This document shows positions 1 through 12,510 of a stretch of 64,000 nt of DNA, piece by piece. Position numbers and translations under genes: made by a program. The notes under the pieces were generated by a model. It ran no database searches and was not told the origin of the DNA. It saw only the letters and a program-made list of their open reading frames with translations. Source of the DNA: Apophysomyces variabilis (Eukaryota > Mucoromycota > Mucoromycetes > Mucorales > Mucoraceae). The stretch lies in NCBI GenBank assembly GCA_002749535.1, contig MZZL01000064.1, positions 62,001 through 126,000 of the forward strand. Reading direction: 5' to 3'. The first letter of the stretch is position 1. Every line of letters begins with the position of its first letter.

Positions 1-1278
1 AAACTTTGATGATTTTGATGAAACCAAAGGATATCTTGCTCCAGTAGCAGGTAAGTTTTGGACGGGGTTGAGCGGTGCTGACCTTTCCCTAAATTTTATA
101 GCATCTGTCTTGTTATGCTATTTCAGTCTTCTCATTTTATTACATCGGCCTTTCATTGAACGCATTGCAGTGGGAAACACAAAGGTCCGGTCATCCTATT
201 CATCATTCCGCATTGGTACCAGCGCAGCTACCCGAGGTATGCGAATAGCTGCCCAGATGACAGTACGGGACTTCTTGATGTTTCCTTACTCGTTCAGTCT
301 GTATCCTGTATTACAATGTTGCTTGATTCACATGTACAATACGAAAAACCCCGACGCACGGATATCATCACCAGCAAAGGTTGATCTTGCCAAAGGGCTT
401 GATCTAGTTGATCGATTACGTCAGATGTCAAATTCTGCTAAAAAGCTACATACCTTACTAAGCATTATCATGGACAACAAAGACATTGATGTGAGCACCT
501 CTCAAACCGAACAAGATGAACACAAGAAATCGGTGTCAAATGGATCGGAAAACGTCAACGTCAGTTTCGCAGCTCGACTCTCAGACGTAGGTCGTGGAAT
601 ATTTCGCCAATCAGCTAAACGATCCACTCCTCCATCCCCCTTGGCAGATAACTTGACGAGAGACACGACTCCCCTTCTTTTTCAGCAACCCACTCTATCT
701 GATAGTGCATTTTCGTCATTTAATGATACGTCTGGCTGTATGTATAAACTTCAATTGTTATATTCTAGTATTCACAGTCTATATCTCTAGTAGCGTCATC
801 TTCCCCTTCACCGACTTCTATGGCAGAAGCGTTCAGTCTGAAACAATTTGGATTCAACACACCAGGCGATCCGTCACAGTTCGATTATATCCTTCAAGAT
901 GTCTCTGCCTTCTCGGGCATGGATTCGCTCCCTCCTTTACCAGCCAATCAGCCATATAATAATCAACCGATCACGCACACTGGCAGTAGCAGTAGCAGCA
1001 AGTCGTTCGAAACGCCAACGCCGATAAACATTCCCTCAAGTGCTTCCATACTATCTTCATCTTCTACAATAACACCTTCACAACATATTCCATCATCATT
1101 GCCCCTTCCCTCTCTCAGTATGTCATTGCCTGACACAACAGCAACCGAAGAAGGCAACGTGTTCCGCAACAACCCAAATAATCCATTTTTTGGGATTCCA
1201 AGTTCTATGGATTGGACGGAGTGGAACGAATGGAACCAGAGTGCACAAGGAATGGCATCCTGGCAGCCTCTTCAATAG
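1..1278 (+). CDS. Zn2Cys6 fungal transcription factor, C-terminal part (partial, runs off left edge)
   Basis: This is the C-terminal half of a nuclear fungal-specific transcription factor; the zinc cluster and most of the middle homology region lie outside the window. Visible exons are 1-50, 102-737 and 791-1278. The first intron (51-101) uses GTAAGT, a CTGAC branch point and TAG; the second (738-790) uses GTATGT and CTCTAG. The spliced frame gives LLILLHRPFIE, the conserved segment of the fungal_trans domain, followed by a Ser/Thr/Pro/Asn-rich tail with the motif NPNNPFFGIPSS. Clear paralogues lie at 28809-32198 (minus) and 40130-43115 (plus). They share the LLHRPFI segment; the one at 28809-32198 also has the matching NPENPFWSVPSS tail motif. 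Target genes cannot be inferred. Family assignment is strong; the exact 5' exon structure is invisible. Confidence 0.85.
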
Positions 1279-1652
1279 TAAACATGTTATGAATATTATG
1301 CATATGAAACAAAATGAGCTAATGTACAGTACGGTCCTGCTTTGCCTTAGTCATATTAGTTTGTGACAGGTCACAAACCTTGGTTATGCTGGTGCGCCGT
1401 CAGTTGGCCGTAGCTATTGCGGGATATTCATGGAAACGGCCTACAATAAAGAAACGCCCGCTTCTCTTAAAGTGCATTTAAACGTTCTGTCTTCGATGTA
1501 GACTCATCCTATGTCACTGAACGAATAGGGACAATGAGACTTGTTATGGTTATGATTGAATCTGTGTATTTATTACGATTCCATAGATGTAATGCTATTT
1601 TGCATGAATGAAGGAAATAAAGGGGAAAGTAATTACAATAAGATATTTAAAA
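1279..1652. other. Convergent intergenic tail
   Basis: Short AT-rich spacer between two genes that end tail to tail (regulator on plus, metacaspase on minus). It presumably holds both 3' UTRs. I see no other gene. Confidence 0.6.
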
Positions 1653-3533
1653 CTAGCACACAAACTTCAGATGCACGTCAATTGGATGTGAGCAACTCAA
1701 CTGAGGGCGCTGTTCATATTTATCACGCAGGATGTCACGAATGCTGTTTAGTAACTGTTGGTATGATTGATCTGGGTTTTGCCGCAAGGTAGCTATAAGA
1801 CGTTGGTTAATCAGCTAAGATACATATTTGCACTGAATCCAGCTTACTGGTGAATGCATAGCTCATCGCTCCTGTTGCTCGACCTGCTTCTTGTGCATCG
1901 GCTGATGTCTGATCATCCTTACAGCTAAAACCGCATGTAAATTGTTTGTTTCTTTTTCTGATACAGACTGTAACAACGACTATCTTTACCCAGAGAACAT
2001 GATAACGTCCGCCTCAGAGCTATTTTTCCTACGCATTTCTTCCTCTACATCTCGGGCGTGATACAATTGCTGACCTAAGGAAATTAACGATGAGAGAGCC
2101 CCACTTCTGTCACCAGAAGCATAAGTGATGCCTGCCGATAGCAAACCCATCCCGGCATCCTTGAACAAGTTTTGACCTTTGATGACACCCTTGGTCGAAT
2201 AAACGTAGGGCAAATCTAACGCAGTGCCAGAGTGGCAGCTGTCGAAAATAGCCGTCAATCGGCACCCTGCTGGTAATGGCCTCACCAACAGATCATGCAT
2301 GTCCTATGAATAAGACCGCAAAATGAGTCACTCTTACATATCAGACACAGCGCGTTTTTTCCCCTTATTGTCTTACATCGTCGATGATTTGGCCAGACTC
2401 TCCCTCATAATTTCTGAAATCGACCGGGTAAATGGTCTCGTCGTACCCGTCATCCTCATCCCCACTAACATCCACCACACGACCGCCATGTCCGCTGTAG
2501 TGGAAGAAAAAGGAATCATTAGGCTGAGCATCGTGTACTAGCCACTGAATACACGAAGATAGAAAAGGAAGATCTCGGTTTAATCATCATCATAGCAATT
2601 CATATTATTATTTCCTTTGGTTTACCTGCATAGCTGAGAGAATATTAGCGCGCGTAGGAATAAATTTTGGATCTATCTGATCATCTGTCAAGATCACCAT
2701 ATCCTCCTATAATAACCACAGCATGTTGTCAGATAATCTCTTTCATATTGATTCATGGAAGCAAATTAGGGTACCTCTTTGAAGCCGTACAATGTGATCA
2801 AAAAGTCCTTAATGTTACTCACATCATTGATGCAACCTATTTTTTTTTGTTACAAAAGCTTCGGATTCCAGAACAATCGATAACGCGACGTCATCTGCTT
2901 ACCACTCAATTCAGCGTCTGTGCCAAAGTAATTTATACCAATGAGCAAAGCGCGTTTTCGTCCTTGACCTAGTTTCTCAGTTAGATAAACGAGATAAAGG
3001 TATTGTATCCAAATATTTAATTTACAGTTAGACAAAGAGAAATTCGGAGGTGGCTGGTCTTTTAGTTGAGGATGAACATGTAAGTAAAGTTCGTCGTCAT
3101 CTGACGCAGAAGGTTCAGCATATGGCACTGGTTGGTTTGAATAAAGAAAAATAAGGGTTGTCAGATAAAAAACAGTGGAGCTTCTTTTTTTTTTCCTTTT
3201 AACCGATCTATGATTCTGTCCTACCAGGTGTGGGCGGAGGGTTATGGTGAGACATGGGCGGTTGAGGATAATTTGGAACGGGATTCTGTAATTCTTCAGG
3301 TGTAAAAGGGGGATCATTTTCATCTGATGGAAGTGGATAGCCGCCTATGCTTGTTGTTGTTGTGGTCATGAAAGAAGAGGAAGAGGAATAGTAACTGGAT
3401 GTCACATATCCGTTTTCACGCTGTACAAAACATCTTCAGGAACGTAGTCCTTGCTTTTATTCTTGCAGTATTATACCTGTTCATAGTAATGATGTTCTTC
3501 TCTTTCTGGTGGGGGGTATCCGTAGTTATCCAT
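1653..3533 (-). CDS. MCA1: Metacaspase (clan CD cysteine protease, type I)
   Basis: Arg/Lys-specific, calcium-dependent cysteine protease acting in stress response and protein quality control. Exons on the minus strand are about 3533-3477, 3420-3225, 3127-3026, 2968-2903 and 2836-2775, then several more to the TAG at 1655-1653. The N-terminus ([19 protein letters not shown]) starts a Pro/Tyr/Ser-rich prodomain, as in type I metacaspases. It leads into [18 protein letters not shown] and GCINDV. The catalytic His lies in HYSGHGG (about 2470-2500) and the catalytic Cys in FDSCHSG (about 2240-2250). The substrate-pocket stretch [13 protein letters not shown] is present. The C-terminus has QTSADA, GAMSYAF and [11 protein letters not shown]. 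All key residues are intact, so the enzyme should be active. The start was chosen because it begins the Tyr/Pro-rich prodomain and splices cleanly. Confidence 0.92.
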
Positions 3534-4910
3534 TGTTTCGGTTAAACGAGGAAAACGACAATGGCTACGCAGTGATGCACCCTTTTTATACCATCGTCTT
3601 TTTTGGCTTACCCGCATTCCGACAAACTCAGGTCCCTTGTAGGACAAAGTGAATTATATGACGTATAAAGCCTAAGCCGAAAACCATCAAAAAGGAGCTA
3701 CTAAAAAACATAAGCATAGCATTGAAACTACAACGATAGAGAAAAGTAATATAAACTATGTCTGGCTGCTCAATAGAAATGACTATTTGGTGGAATGGGT
3801 AAGCAAAGGGGGTAAGGGCCAATGTGCTGTGCTGGACCGATATGGAAACAAACACCGACCGACAATAGTAAGAACAAGCTGAACTGCATGATCAAGTATT
3901 TTGGAACCAATCACTGTTATCGGCTGGGCAATGGAAGAACTGCGGCACCTTAGAAGTGATACGGATCAATGACACCAAACAAAGCCATAAACCTGAGCCA
4001 CCTTTAGCCGCAGTGGAACCTGTGTATACCTTGGGTGTCCAAGCAAAGCAAAGTATCAACTTCCAGTATCAAATGAATACAGAGAAATTGCTCAAACATC
4101 TGCTTTCCTTCATTGCCCAAACTCACAGCCCTACATTAGCTTCATATGCTATTCTGAAAATGAATATCATCTTCCCTTTCCCGCCGGTAGTGGTGATAAT
4201 CTTCGTCTCATTGGCGAAGCCCACCGAAGGACATGTCCGGTATAAAAAGCCTTGTATTGAAAAATACTATACAAATTAAGCTTATCAGAGTTTGACCATA
4301 CCGTAGAGCAGTATGTCCAACGCTCATAATATTTCAGGAACTGCCATTATCCAATGGTAAATACATTTACACCAAATTAACAACAACTAATTTCATTAAA
4401 TGGAAATATGGAAAAGAGATCGCCTAAGACAATAATACTACTTATTGAGATATTGTTGCAAATAGTGCTATCAATGAAAAGAAAGGCCGTTAATGCTTTG
4501 CAGTCTAATTGAACGCCATTGTGTGTACAGAGCACATCACAAGGTCAAGAAACAAATCTCGCAGCATACATGACGTACGAAAATCTGAGCTTGTTATTGT
4601 CTATGCTAGGCAGGACAGGGCCAATACTACGTTTCGATCTATGATCTAATCGCACAACAAGAAATTTGGTATGATAATTCTATTCTGAGGAATATAGTCT
4701 ACATGAATTCAGTTGTATTAGCTGAATGAACACAGTCTAGGAATCATGTCGTCCCCACACTTACCAAACGTCATTGTTTGGATGAATGACAGCTCCCAAA
4801 GTGTCCGATGCTAGCATGATGTGACTGTCCCACCTATCCCACTTTTGGTTTCGCTCACTGGGCGTTCTTGTTACAGCACTGTTCTCGCATCCGCTGTGAA
4901 TGTCTTTTCT
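3534..4910. other. Divergent intergenic region (metacaspase / UVRAG-like)
   Basis: About 1.4 kb between the divergent starts of the metacaspase and the UVRAG-like gene. It should contain both promoters. Open frames here (for example 3628-3855 minus and 3956-4279 plus) have no recognisable motif, and I treat them as chance. Confidence 0.5.
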
Positions 4911-7722
4911 ATGTCTGAAGCCAGCGCAGAATTTAGTCCGAGGCAGGTGAGATGAAGTTTCCTTAAGGTGAAACCTTGCATTGTGGAAGTCTGACTCATT
5001 TTATTGACAGCGTCGCATACGGCACCTACGGTCGATCGCTGGTCGGAACATTGTATGGTGGGGAGAAACACATCTAGATCATAATCAGCCATTGCTCGAC
5101 ATTCCTGGAGAAAATGTATTTATAACCGGTAGCAGCCAAACGTCTAGCTTGGGTAGTAGTGCAGTTACCTCTCGAGCGTCATCTCCATCACCGTCGCCAA
5201 AGACTAGTTCTTTTCGAGATACTATGCATCAACATCATCAGCAACCCCCATTGAGCTCTTGTACACCATTTCATCGACGAACAGGCTCCTCACCAGGTGA
5301 TCTCATACCCAATCCTATCGATCCCTCTACGTTGTCCGCGTCTGTATCAACCTCAGCCCATGGCATGAAACGTTCTGAAAGTACATCGTCCATGCGATCC
5401 TGCAATAGTGCTACAGTTGAAGATTCGTCAGTGACAAAAAGCGCCTACAAGTCGAAGAAACATAAATCCGTCGTGTCTGAGCGAAGCTTATTAGATGCCT
5501 TTGCAACTTTGCACCTAGTTGGTAGCGAATCAGCTTTTTACAAAAGCGAAACGATCCCAAATACTATCAATCCCACCTTCTGTGCTTTGGACATGCCACC
5601 GTGGATGGAAGGTGTACAGACTACGGTCGTGGTACGGTTGTGGGTAAGACATTCCGTTCCCGAATCAGCAGCACTGGCTAGTCAGACTCTGGTATCGCGA
5701 GGTCAAACCGAGGCGTTTCAGTTGTTGATCGAATGGCAGGTAGATCTGAATGCTCTGACATACCTAGGGAAAACAGTAAGTCTGCATGTCTATATCATGT
5801 TGTATCCCTTTTTTAACACGAAAACAATAGTTGAAAAGCATACACGGCTCGTTTCCGGAGAATACACTTGTGTTTGAAATGGATGACGGGTTTTATACCG
5901 CGCCGGATATTGCGGTAAAGTCTACTGATTGAATATCAGCCTTATTTCGTTCTTCATAATTAACGAACGTTGTGTAGTCCAAGGTATTGGGCCAGAGCAA
6001 GGGGAATAGCTTTATGGCAGATGTTGATACAGATGCCTCTAGTATCAATACGGAGAGCTCACAGACTAAGGTAGAGGAATAACGCTAAAAGTTAAGACGT
6101 TTACCGGATTTACTTAGAACAAACGATCATATACATATAACCATATTGTAAAGTATGTTGCACGTTTTTTCCTGTAATAGCATACATATGCTGACGTTTT
6201 TGCAAATAGATTAAATACGCTGAAAGACTGCATATTCGATACCCAAAAATCGACGGAAGAAGTCAGGCTAGATATCAATAGCATCCTTGAAGAAGAAGAA
6301 CACCGGTTTCGTTTGGTGAGTTAACGCACTCGACTGAGCTTTTTTATTTATTGTAATATTTTGCTGGGCTAAAGTGACTAATGACTGTAACTGAGGTCTA
6401 CCATCGACCTCTGCTCCTTTCTGTCGCTTTTCTAGATGCGTACGCGTAACCAACTCCAAAAACAAGTGGATCAATTGACAAGCGGGCTTCAAGAGGAAAA
6501 ACGAAGACTACAAGAGGGTAACTAGTTAGGTTCTAAGACGAAAATTTTGGACTGATCGACCTTTCAGAGCGGGATTCAATACAGCGGCTACGACGTGAGA
6601 TAGCATCACGCCGTGAAGCTTTAGACCTCTCTGAGGAACGCTTCGAAGCGGGTTTAGGATATCTGGAAGAGAATGAACGGCTTCTGGAAAATAATACAAA
6701 AATGCATCAAGAGTTATTCCATAGGTTAGATAGACGCAAGAAAGAGATTATCGCGGATGTTTTTTCTATATATCCTATTGAACAGGTAAGCAATTCTTCC
6801 GTATAGGGTGGCCTATTCTTTGGTTGATCACGTAAAAAAGTCATCGTATGACGATTTGCATCAGTTCTGCATACGTGGGATATACTTGCCAAACTCGGAC
6901 TACACGGGGTGTGATGACGAGACCATTGCAACAGCATTAGGGTTTACTGCCCATTTGGTATCCATCTTGGCTTTCTATCTTGGTATCCCTTCACGTTACC
7001 CAATCACACCGATGGGCTCTCGAGCCACTATACGGGATCCTATATCGCTCATCGATGGTCCTAGAGAGTAAGTGGAATTGCACACGAGCTTTGGAAGCAA
7101 GTGCTAACTGAAACAATAGTTTCCCATTGTATTCCAAGGGCATTGACCGTTATCGATTCGAGTTTGGTGTTTTTCTACTAAACAAAAATATCGAGCAGGT
7201 ACGTAATGACGATTTCCAAAGGACGCTTTCCCCAGTCATAACCCCAGCGTCAAATTACTCCAGTTGATGAATGCGTATGGTCTTATTGTTATTGATCTGC
7301 GCCACACCTTACCGAACATTCACTACTTTATTCAAGCTGTCCTTACCACTTCAGTTTCCGCCGGCCCGACATCTATCTCAGTTCTCTCCATTTCATCCTT
7401 CGCCAACGCTGACGCTAGACCTAGGAAAAGGTTACCGACACGGAAAGAGCCAAATGGTCACTGTGAAGATGAACACCATTTAACCCTTCAGCCTACTATC
7501 CATATCCCTAAAACCCCACCTTCCCCTTCAATGCTGACACCAACCTTGATCACACGTTCGCCTAAAGCGGGCACTTCCTCTACCATCATCATCAGCACCC
7601 CGCAAGCTATGGCAGCACCACCTATACTGGATACGGTGACAACATCCAGCAGCTGTTGCAAGCCCAATCATTGTCATAATGTGCCTGACAAAGAAGAAGA
7701 GAAAGTCGACACGTCCTCATGA
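4911..7722 (+). CDS. UVRAG: UVRAG/Vps38-type subunit of the class III PI3-kinase complex
   Basis: Subunit of the Vps34 complex II that directs PI3P synthesis on endosomes and in autophagosome maturation. Ten exons: 4911-4946, 5011-5775, 5831-5914, 5978-6070, 6181-6315, 6436-6517, 6568-6785, 6865-7067, 7120-7198 and 7264-7722, giving about 717 aa. The first exon encodes only 12 residues, and exon 2 opens with RRIRHLRSIAGRNI, the N-terminal signature of the family. A Ser-rich insert is followed by a C2-like region (DAFATLHLVGSESAFYKSE, then NPTF). Next come EWQVDLNALTYLGKT and a Glu/Arg-rich coiled coil (about residues 370-480). The BARA-like C-terminal part includes YPIEQ joined to FCIRGIYLPNSDYTG. 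A Ser/Thr/Pro-rich tail ends the protein. Atg14 is the alternative family, but the C2 region and the RRIRHL start favour UVRAG/Vps38. Confidence 0.82.
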
Positions 7723-7982
7723 GACTAAATGTTGCATAAACCATTTAACGTGCTTCGAATGTTGGAAACTTTAACAGAAATGCCTTGCAAATCTGGCGAA
7801 GAACTCTTTCAGTTTTGGTTGCCTTCGCTTTGCTTCCTAGACCAAGTAATTTTCTTTCTTGTACGAAGCGTTTCCTGTATTTTACATATAATTCTCATGC
7901 CAAACACTCTTGATCGGCATATATATAATATATTAAATATCGCTTTAAAGAAAACAGCTATCTCGACTGACAGATTACTCTG

Positions 7983-10900
7983 TTAGAAAGGAGCATATCC
8001 ACCAGGAGGTACACGAATCAGACTCCACGTGGCATCGTATTGCGACCATATCTCCCATTCAAGGTCGTGGTACAGCTGCGCGCGGATTGTCCAAACCTTT
8101 TGAACGTTCTTTATCGTGTCTGCCGCAAGAGATACCTCATCGAGGTACTTTTGCACAGACTTCAATGCATTACCGTAACGTGAGGCAAGACGATCACGCT
8201 TGACCTTGATCAACAGCCATTCTAAATCAGTTGCCTCTTCCGTCGTCCATTGTTGAAGTGATTTATAAGCAGCTTCAAATTCTTCTCCTGAAGTAACCAA
8301 TGCCTTATTCTTTAAAGCACGAAGCACCTGTTTCTTCTTTGCGTCATTGACTTTGCGAATCTCCTTTGCCTCATCAGATTCCTTGTCAGGTTGTTGACGA
8401 CCAAAGAACTCCAGTAACTGGCGCTGATCGATTTGTCCCAGAATCTTTTCGGCCAAGCTTACAATCTCCTTTCCCTTTTCGGCGGTCAGTTTACTGTTGT
8501 CAATGATGTAATCAATGCTTCCTCCCACAGATGTCCAGATAGCATCGATCTTGTATTCTAGGAATATAATATCGTTTTCTTGGGTCCTCTCCAATTCTGC
8601 TAGAAGATTCTGGTACAGAGCAGAATCTTGTTTGGCTTTGCGCAGATACGAAATTTGAAGGTCCCTGATGCCCTCATTAAGCTTCAATTGGAGCTTTTCG
8701 TCGTCAGGTTTCTTATCAGAGCCGTTATCCTTGGTAGCCTCTGCTGGAGAAGGAGGAATAGTGTATAGGACGCCATATTGCCCTCCGTCAACGTTTGCTT
8801 TGGTGAAAGAAAGTGATCCAACCAAGCCATCACCAGCCTTAGCTTCTTTGGGTAGCTGCTGTTGCTCTGCTGCTGCAACGTAGATCACCTTCTGATCCCT
8901 ACGCTCAAAGGAACCCTTATTGTAAACTGGCTTCTCACGATAAACGTCGGCAACGTCGCTGTAAGTACTAAAATTGACGCTCTTGATCTCCAGATCCGCC
9001 TCGCATACAGTATTTTTCAATTTCTCCAACACATTTTCTTCCTCAGTTGTCAACTGCAACATGATGGTATATTCACCCTTATTTTCCAACTTGATCTTGT
9101 GTGAAAACACATCAAGGTATCCGAGAACCTTACGGTTGGCATCGTAAACTTTGGGAGCACAAAGTCAGTTACAGCAAACAAATGTAAGTTACGTACCGAT
9201 GCCAAATACGCCAGCCAGGAAATGTTCGTACAATCGATTCATCACAGTTGGGAAGCTTGGCGTCACAGTAGTAGCTGTATCCACCTTCAATGAATATGAG
9301 AGAACAAGAGCATATAGCAAGCGACCGTTGGGTAATGTGTCCCTATCAGGATGCATAGGGGTAATGGTCGATTCGGTTGGCCGAAGGTATTTGCGTAACT
9401 TATCTATCGGCAACTGTGAGTATGTAACGTAGACCCTAGCAACCAAGTACTCACTAAAAGAGACACCGATTTCCACTTTATCCTCTCTACGGATAGGAGC
9501 TGCTACTTCCAATCTAGTAATCTGTGGCTCAAGATGCACTGCACCACTTCCATTAGCAAGATTTCCAGAAAGTTGGACACCATGAAATTCAACAAAGACA
9601 TCGATAACATGTTTGCCAAGGGCAGACCAGAATTGGGCAAGACAAACCTGTAAGCATTGTTAACATCGGACAGCCATTAGATGAGGAGTACCTCCAAAGT
9701 CAAACCCCCTTTGATGGCGAATCTCTTGGTGATAACCTCTTCGTTAGAATCAGGGTTACCATAGGAACCGGACCCCAGCATAAATGTATAGGTCTGCTTG
9801 TTTTTCTGGCTTTTTTTAGGGATCAGCTGAAGCAAATGAAGCATGAAACGTCCCGGGCCAGTCTCGACGGGAGCACGAGATCTTAATGTGAGCTCAGCAT
9901 AAGTTGCTCCTTCTGGCACGTGTAGGAAACGTCGGAAAATAGCACCTGGCCCGTATTCGACGTCTCTGAATGCAAGAGAACCGTTGCTTGAAACAATAGG
10001 CTTCACTACGGAGACTGGGACGCGGAACAATGGACCCTGTTCGGGAGACGCAGTATCATAGCCAAGGACCTCGCCATAATGAAATTCACTTTCGGTAAGA
10101 GCAGTAGGATCGACCTTGACTTGGAACGCGTTTCCTGAAGAAGAATCAACGAATGTCCTGATTGTACGAAAAGCAACCTTACCTCCAGAGTGTAAATATA
10201 GATAATCAGGAGCACTGATCCATGACTCTGTCGTGACTAGTGCAACACGTGCTTCGTAGTCAAACTTAGCCCGGTTATACAAAGGATTTGCAGGGTCTTT
10301 TTCACCCATAAAGGTAGGCTGAATCTTTACAGAAAGATACTGTATTTGACTCGTCTCATCTTGCTCTCGTAAATAAATTCCACGCTGTTTGCCTCGTTTC
10401 GTCACATTGACCTACCATATCTGGTTAAACGTGCCAAATCAATATGGAACCTTACCTCGAACAGGACGTCCAAGTCCTTTCGATCCTTGTATGTTTCCAA
10501 ATACTCCCAAGCCTTATCCACTTGGATAAATCCTACATTGAGTGGATCATTCACAGATTTACTAGTCTGGACAACAGCTGCTTTAAGCCGATAAGGTGTG
10601 TAATCGATTTTCTTAGCCTTTAGCGCAGACACTAGGAGCGCAACACAACCACATGCGTTTGGACTAACCGTAGTTTAGTCCCAATATAACTCATCTGCCA
10701 TCCTTACCTTGACATGCTAGTACCATTTTTAAGATCGAGCTTGTTTAGACCATAAACAGGAACGCTGGTAATGGCACTTCCAGGGGCATAGATATCAACC
10801 CCTCGATATCCATCGGTGCATGGACCACGCGATGACCAAGTATAAGGACTTTCTGCTACTGATTCTAGCAATGCGTATTCCGCCTGCATTTGTGCGTGCT

Positions 10901-12510
10901 TAACATATGCACCAACTGTAATGAAACTGGAGTCCATGCCGGCAGGTGCTCCAATCGAGCTGAAACAGGGACCATCGTTACCAGCGCTGGTCACGAATAT
11001 GCATCCGGATTTGCCAATGGCTTCCTTAGCCAGTAAATTGATAAAATGACCATCAGTTGGCAAGCCAGATGATTCTCCGTAAGACATATTAGCCAAGTCG
11101 ACTTGATGCATTGCCAGATGAGCGGCGGCTCTAGTAAGACCTGGACCTGTCTCCATGGATCCCAAGCGCGCATCGCCAATGCGAAGAGACACTATCTGCG
11201 CGCCCGGCGCAACCTACAGTAGGAAAGGTGAAGAAGTTACTAATGTGCACGCAATGATAGATGCGGACTTACTCCGTTCAGTTCTGGTTCATCGGGGAAA
11301 TTAGCAGCTGTGATACCTGCGACATGAGTGCCATGGCTTCCTGACAACGTAACAATGCTATCACAAAGGTTCAGCATTCTTTCGTGCTCATATTACGTCC
11401 ATCTTTCTTTTGCATTCTTCTACCTTAGAAGGTCACCGTCCTGATAAATATTGACCGAGAAATTTAGCAGATCGGCTTCACCGAAAGTGTGATATTGAAG
11501 TTCCTTTCTGTAGTCCGTTAAACAGGGCTTTCCTGAATAGCGTGAAATCGCTTAATTTGGCAGCCCATTTCCTCCATATATGGCAGAGGTTGCCATATTT
11601 GTGAAGCACAGTTAATTCTTACCGCGCAAATCCCCCGATTCATCCACGTCAATGACAGCTCGCCAGTCTTTGCCATCGAAGAAGAGGACACAGTCCAAGA
11701 TTATACCTGGGTCCTCGTATGATTTCAAGAGACCCTTAAGGCTATCCACTCTGGCTTCTAAGTCCGCTTTCTGGGCAAGTAGTGCCTCATCTGTTATAGA
11801 TGGGTTATTCTTAGCAAATTCGGCAACGCGAGCTTGAGCTTCACTAAGAAGCTTAGAGTGTTTCTGTTCAAAGACTTCACGGCGTTCCTATCTCAGCAAG
11901 GTTAGTATTAGCCGCGCTTTCCTATCCAACCAATCTCACTTACCGATTTCAATCGAGAAACAAGCTCCTTTGGGAACAATTCATACGCACGCTTGATACC
12001 TATGCGGTATTCATCCGAGGGGCAGTTCCAGGATCGATCCAATATCAGCTTGCGGCCGCTTAGGCCCTGGATAACTTTGTTATCACCCTCCACAGTAGGC
12101 TTCACCTTGGTAGTCGTCGTTACATCACCTAACATATCCCTGTAAATCCAAATCCACTTCCTTAGAGAACATTATACCTCCTCCAGTGCAGTCAACCAAG
12201 TCGAGCATCTTGGGTTTGCCATCTGTCGTGACCTTGAGACACAATGAAAATATTAGTATAACCAGTTCGCTACGTGTACACCTAGTACCTGCATGCCGGC
12301 AGCTCCCGGATCGACACCTAGTCATCGCTAATGTCAATAACTGAGGTACGGTAGTAGGCTGATGCACTTACCAGTATCAAGGATCGCAATAACTGTGTTT
12401 CGACCGTCATATTCAGGGTACTTCTTCAGAAACGTAGTCGCCTGGGTATCTTGCTTGGGCATGAGTCCCTGGACAGGGTACTCTTGAATCGGCTTTGCAC
12501 TGGAGCTCAT
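7983..12510 (-). CDS. TPP2: Tripeptidyl-peptidase II (subtilisin-like, S8)
   Basis: Giant cytosolic serine exopeptidase that removes tripeptides from proteasome products. The start is [20 protein letters not shown] at 12510; an in-frame ATG at 12582 is possible but adds a run unlike the family. At least a dozen exons run to the TAA at 7985-7983. The catalytic Asp is in ILDTGVDPG, split by the first intron (donor at 12372). The His is in [10 protein letters not shown] (about 11310-11340). The Asn of the oxyanion hole is in SAGNDGPC (about 10970). The nucleophile Ser is in NGTSMS/SPNACG, also split by an intron (about 10660-10715). Downstream are the TPP2 beta domains ([23 protein letters not shown]) and the helical C-terminal region. 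The last exon 9110-7983 alone gives 375 aa, ending PPGGYAPF. The total, about 1,200 aa, fits the family. An intron near 12130-12180 must end at TTAG before GTGATG to keep the GGGDV frame. Confidence 0.93.

Noticed and set aside
4871..5092. Minus-strand 73-aa frame opposite the UVRAG start
   Set aside because: It is antisense to exons 1 and 2 of the UVRAG-like gene, which carry the family N-terminal motif.
6786..6806. A 21-nt intron in the UVRAG-like gene (GTAAGC to TATAG)
   Set aside because: Far too short for splicing, and it gives the wrong phase. The CAG at 6864 joins YPIEQ to FCIRGIYLPN in frame with a normal 79-nt intron.
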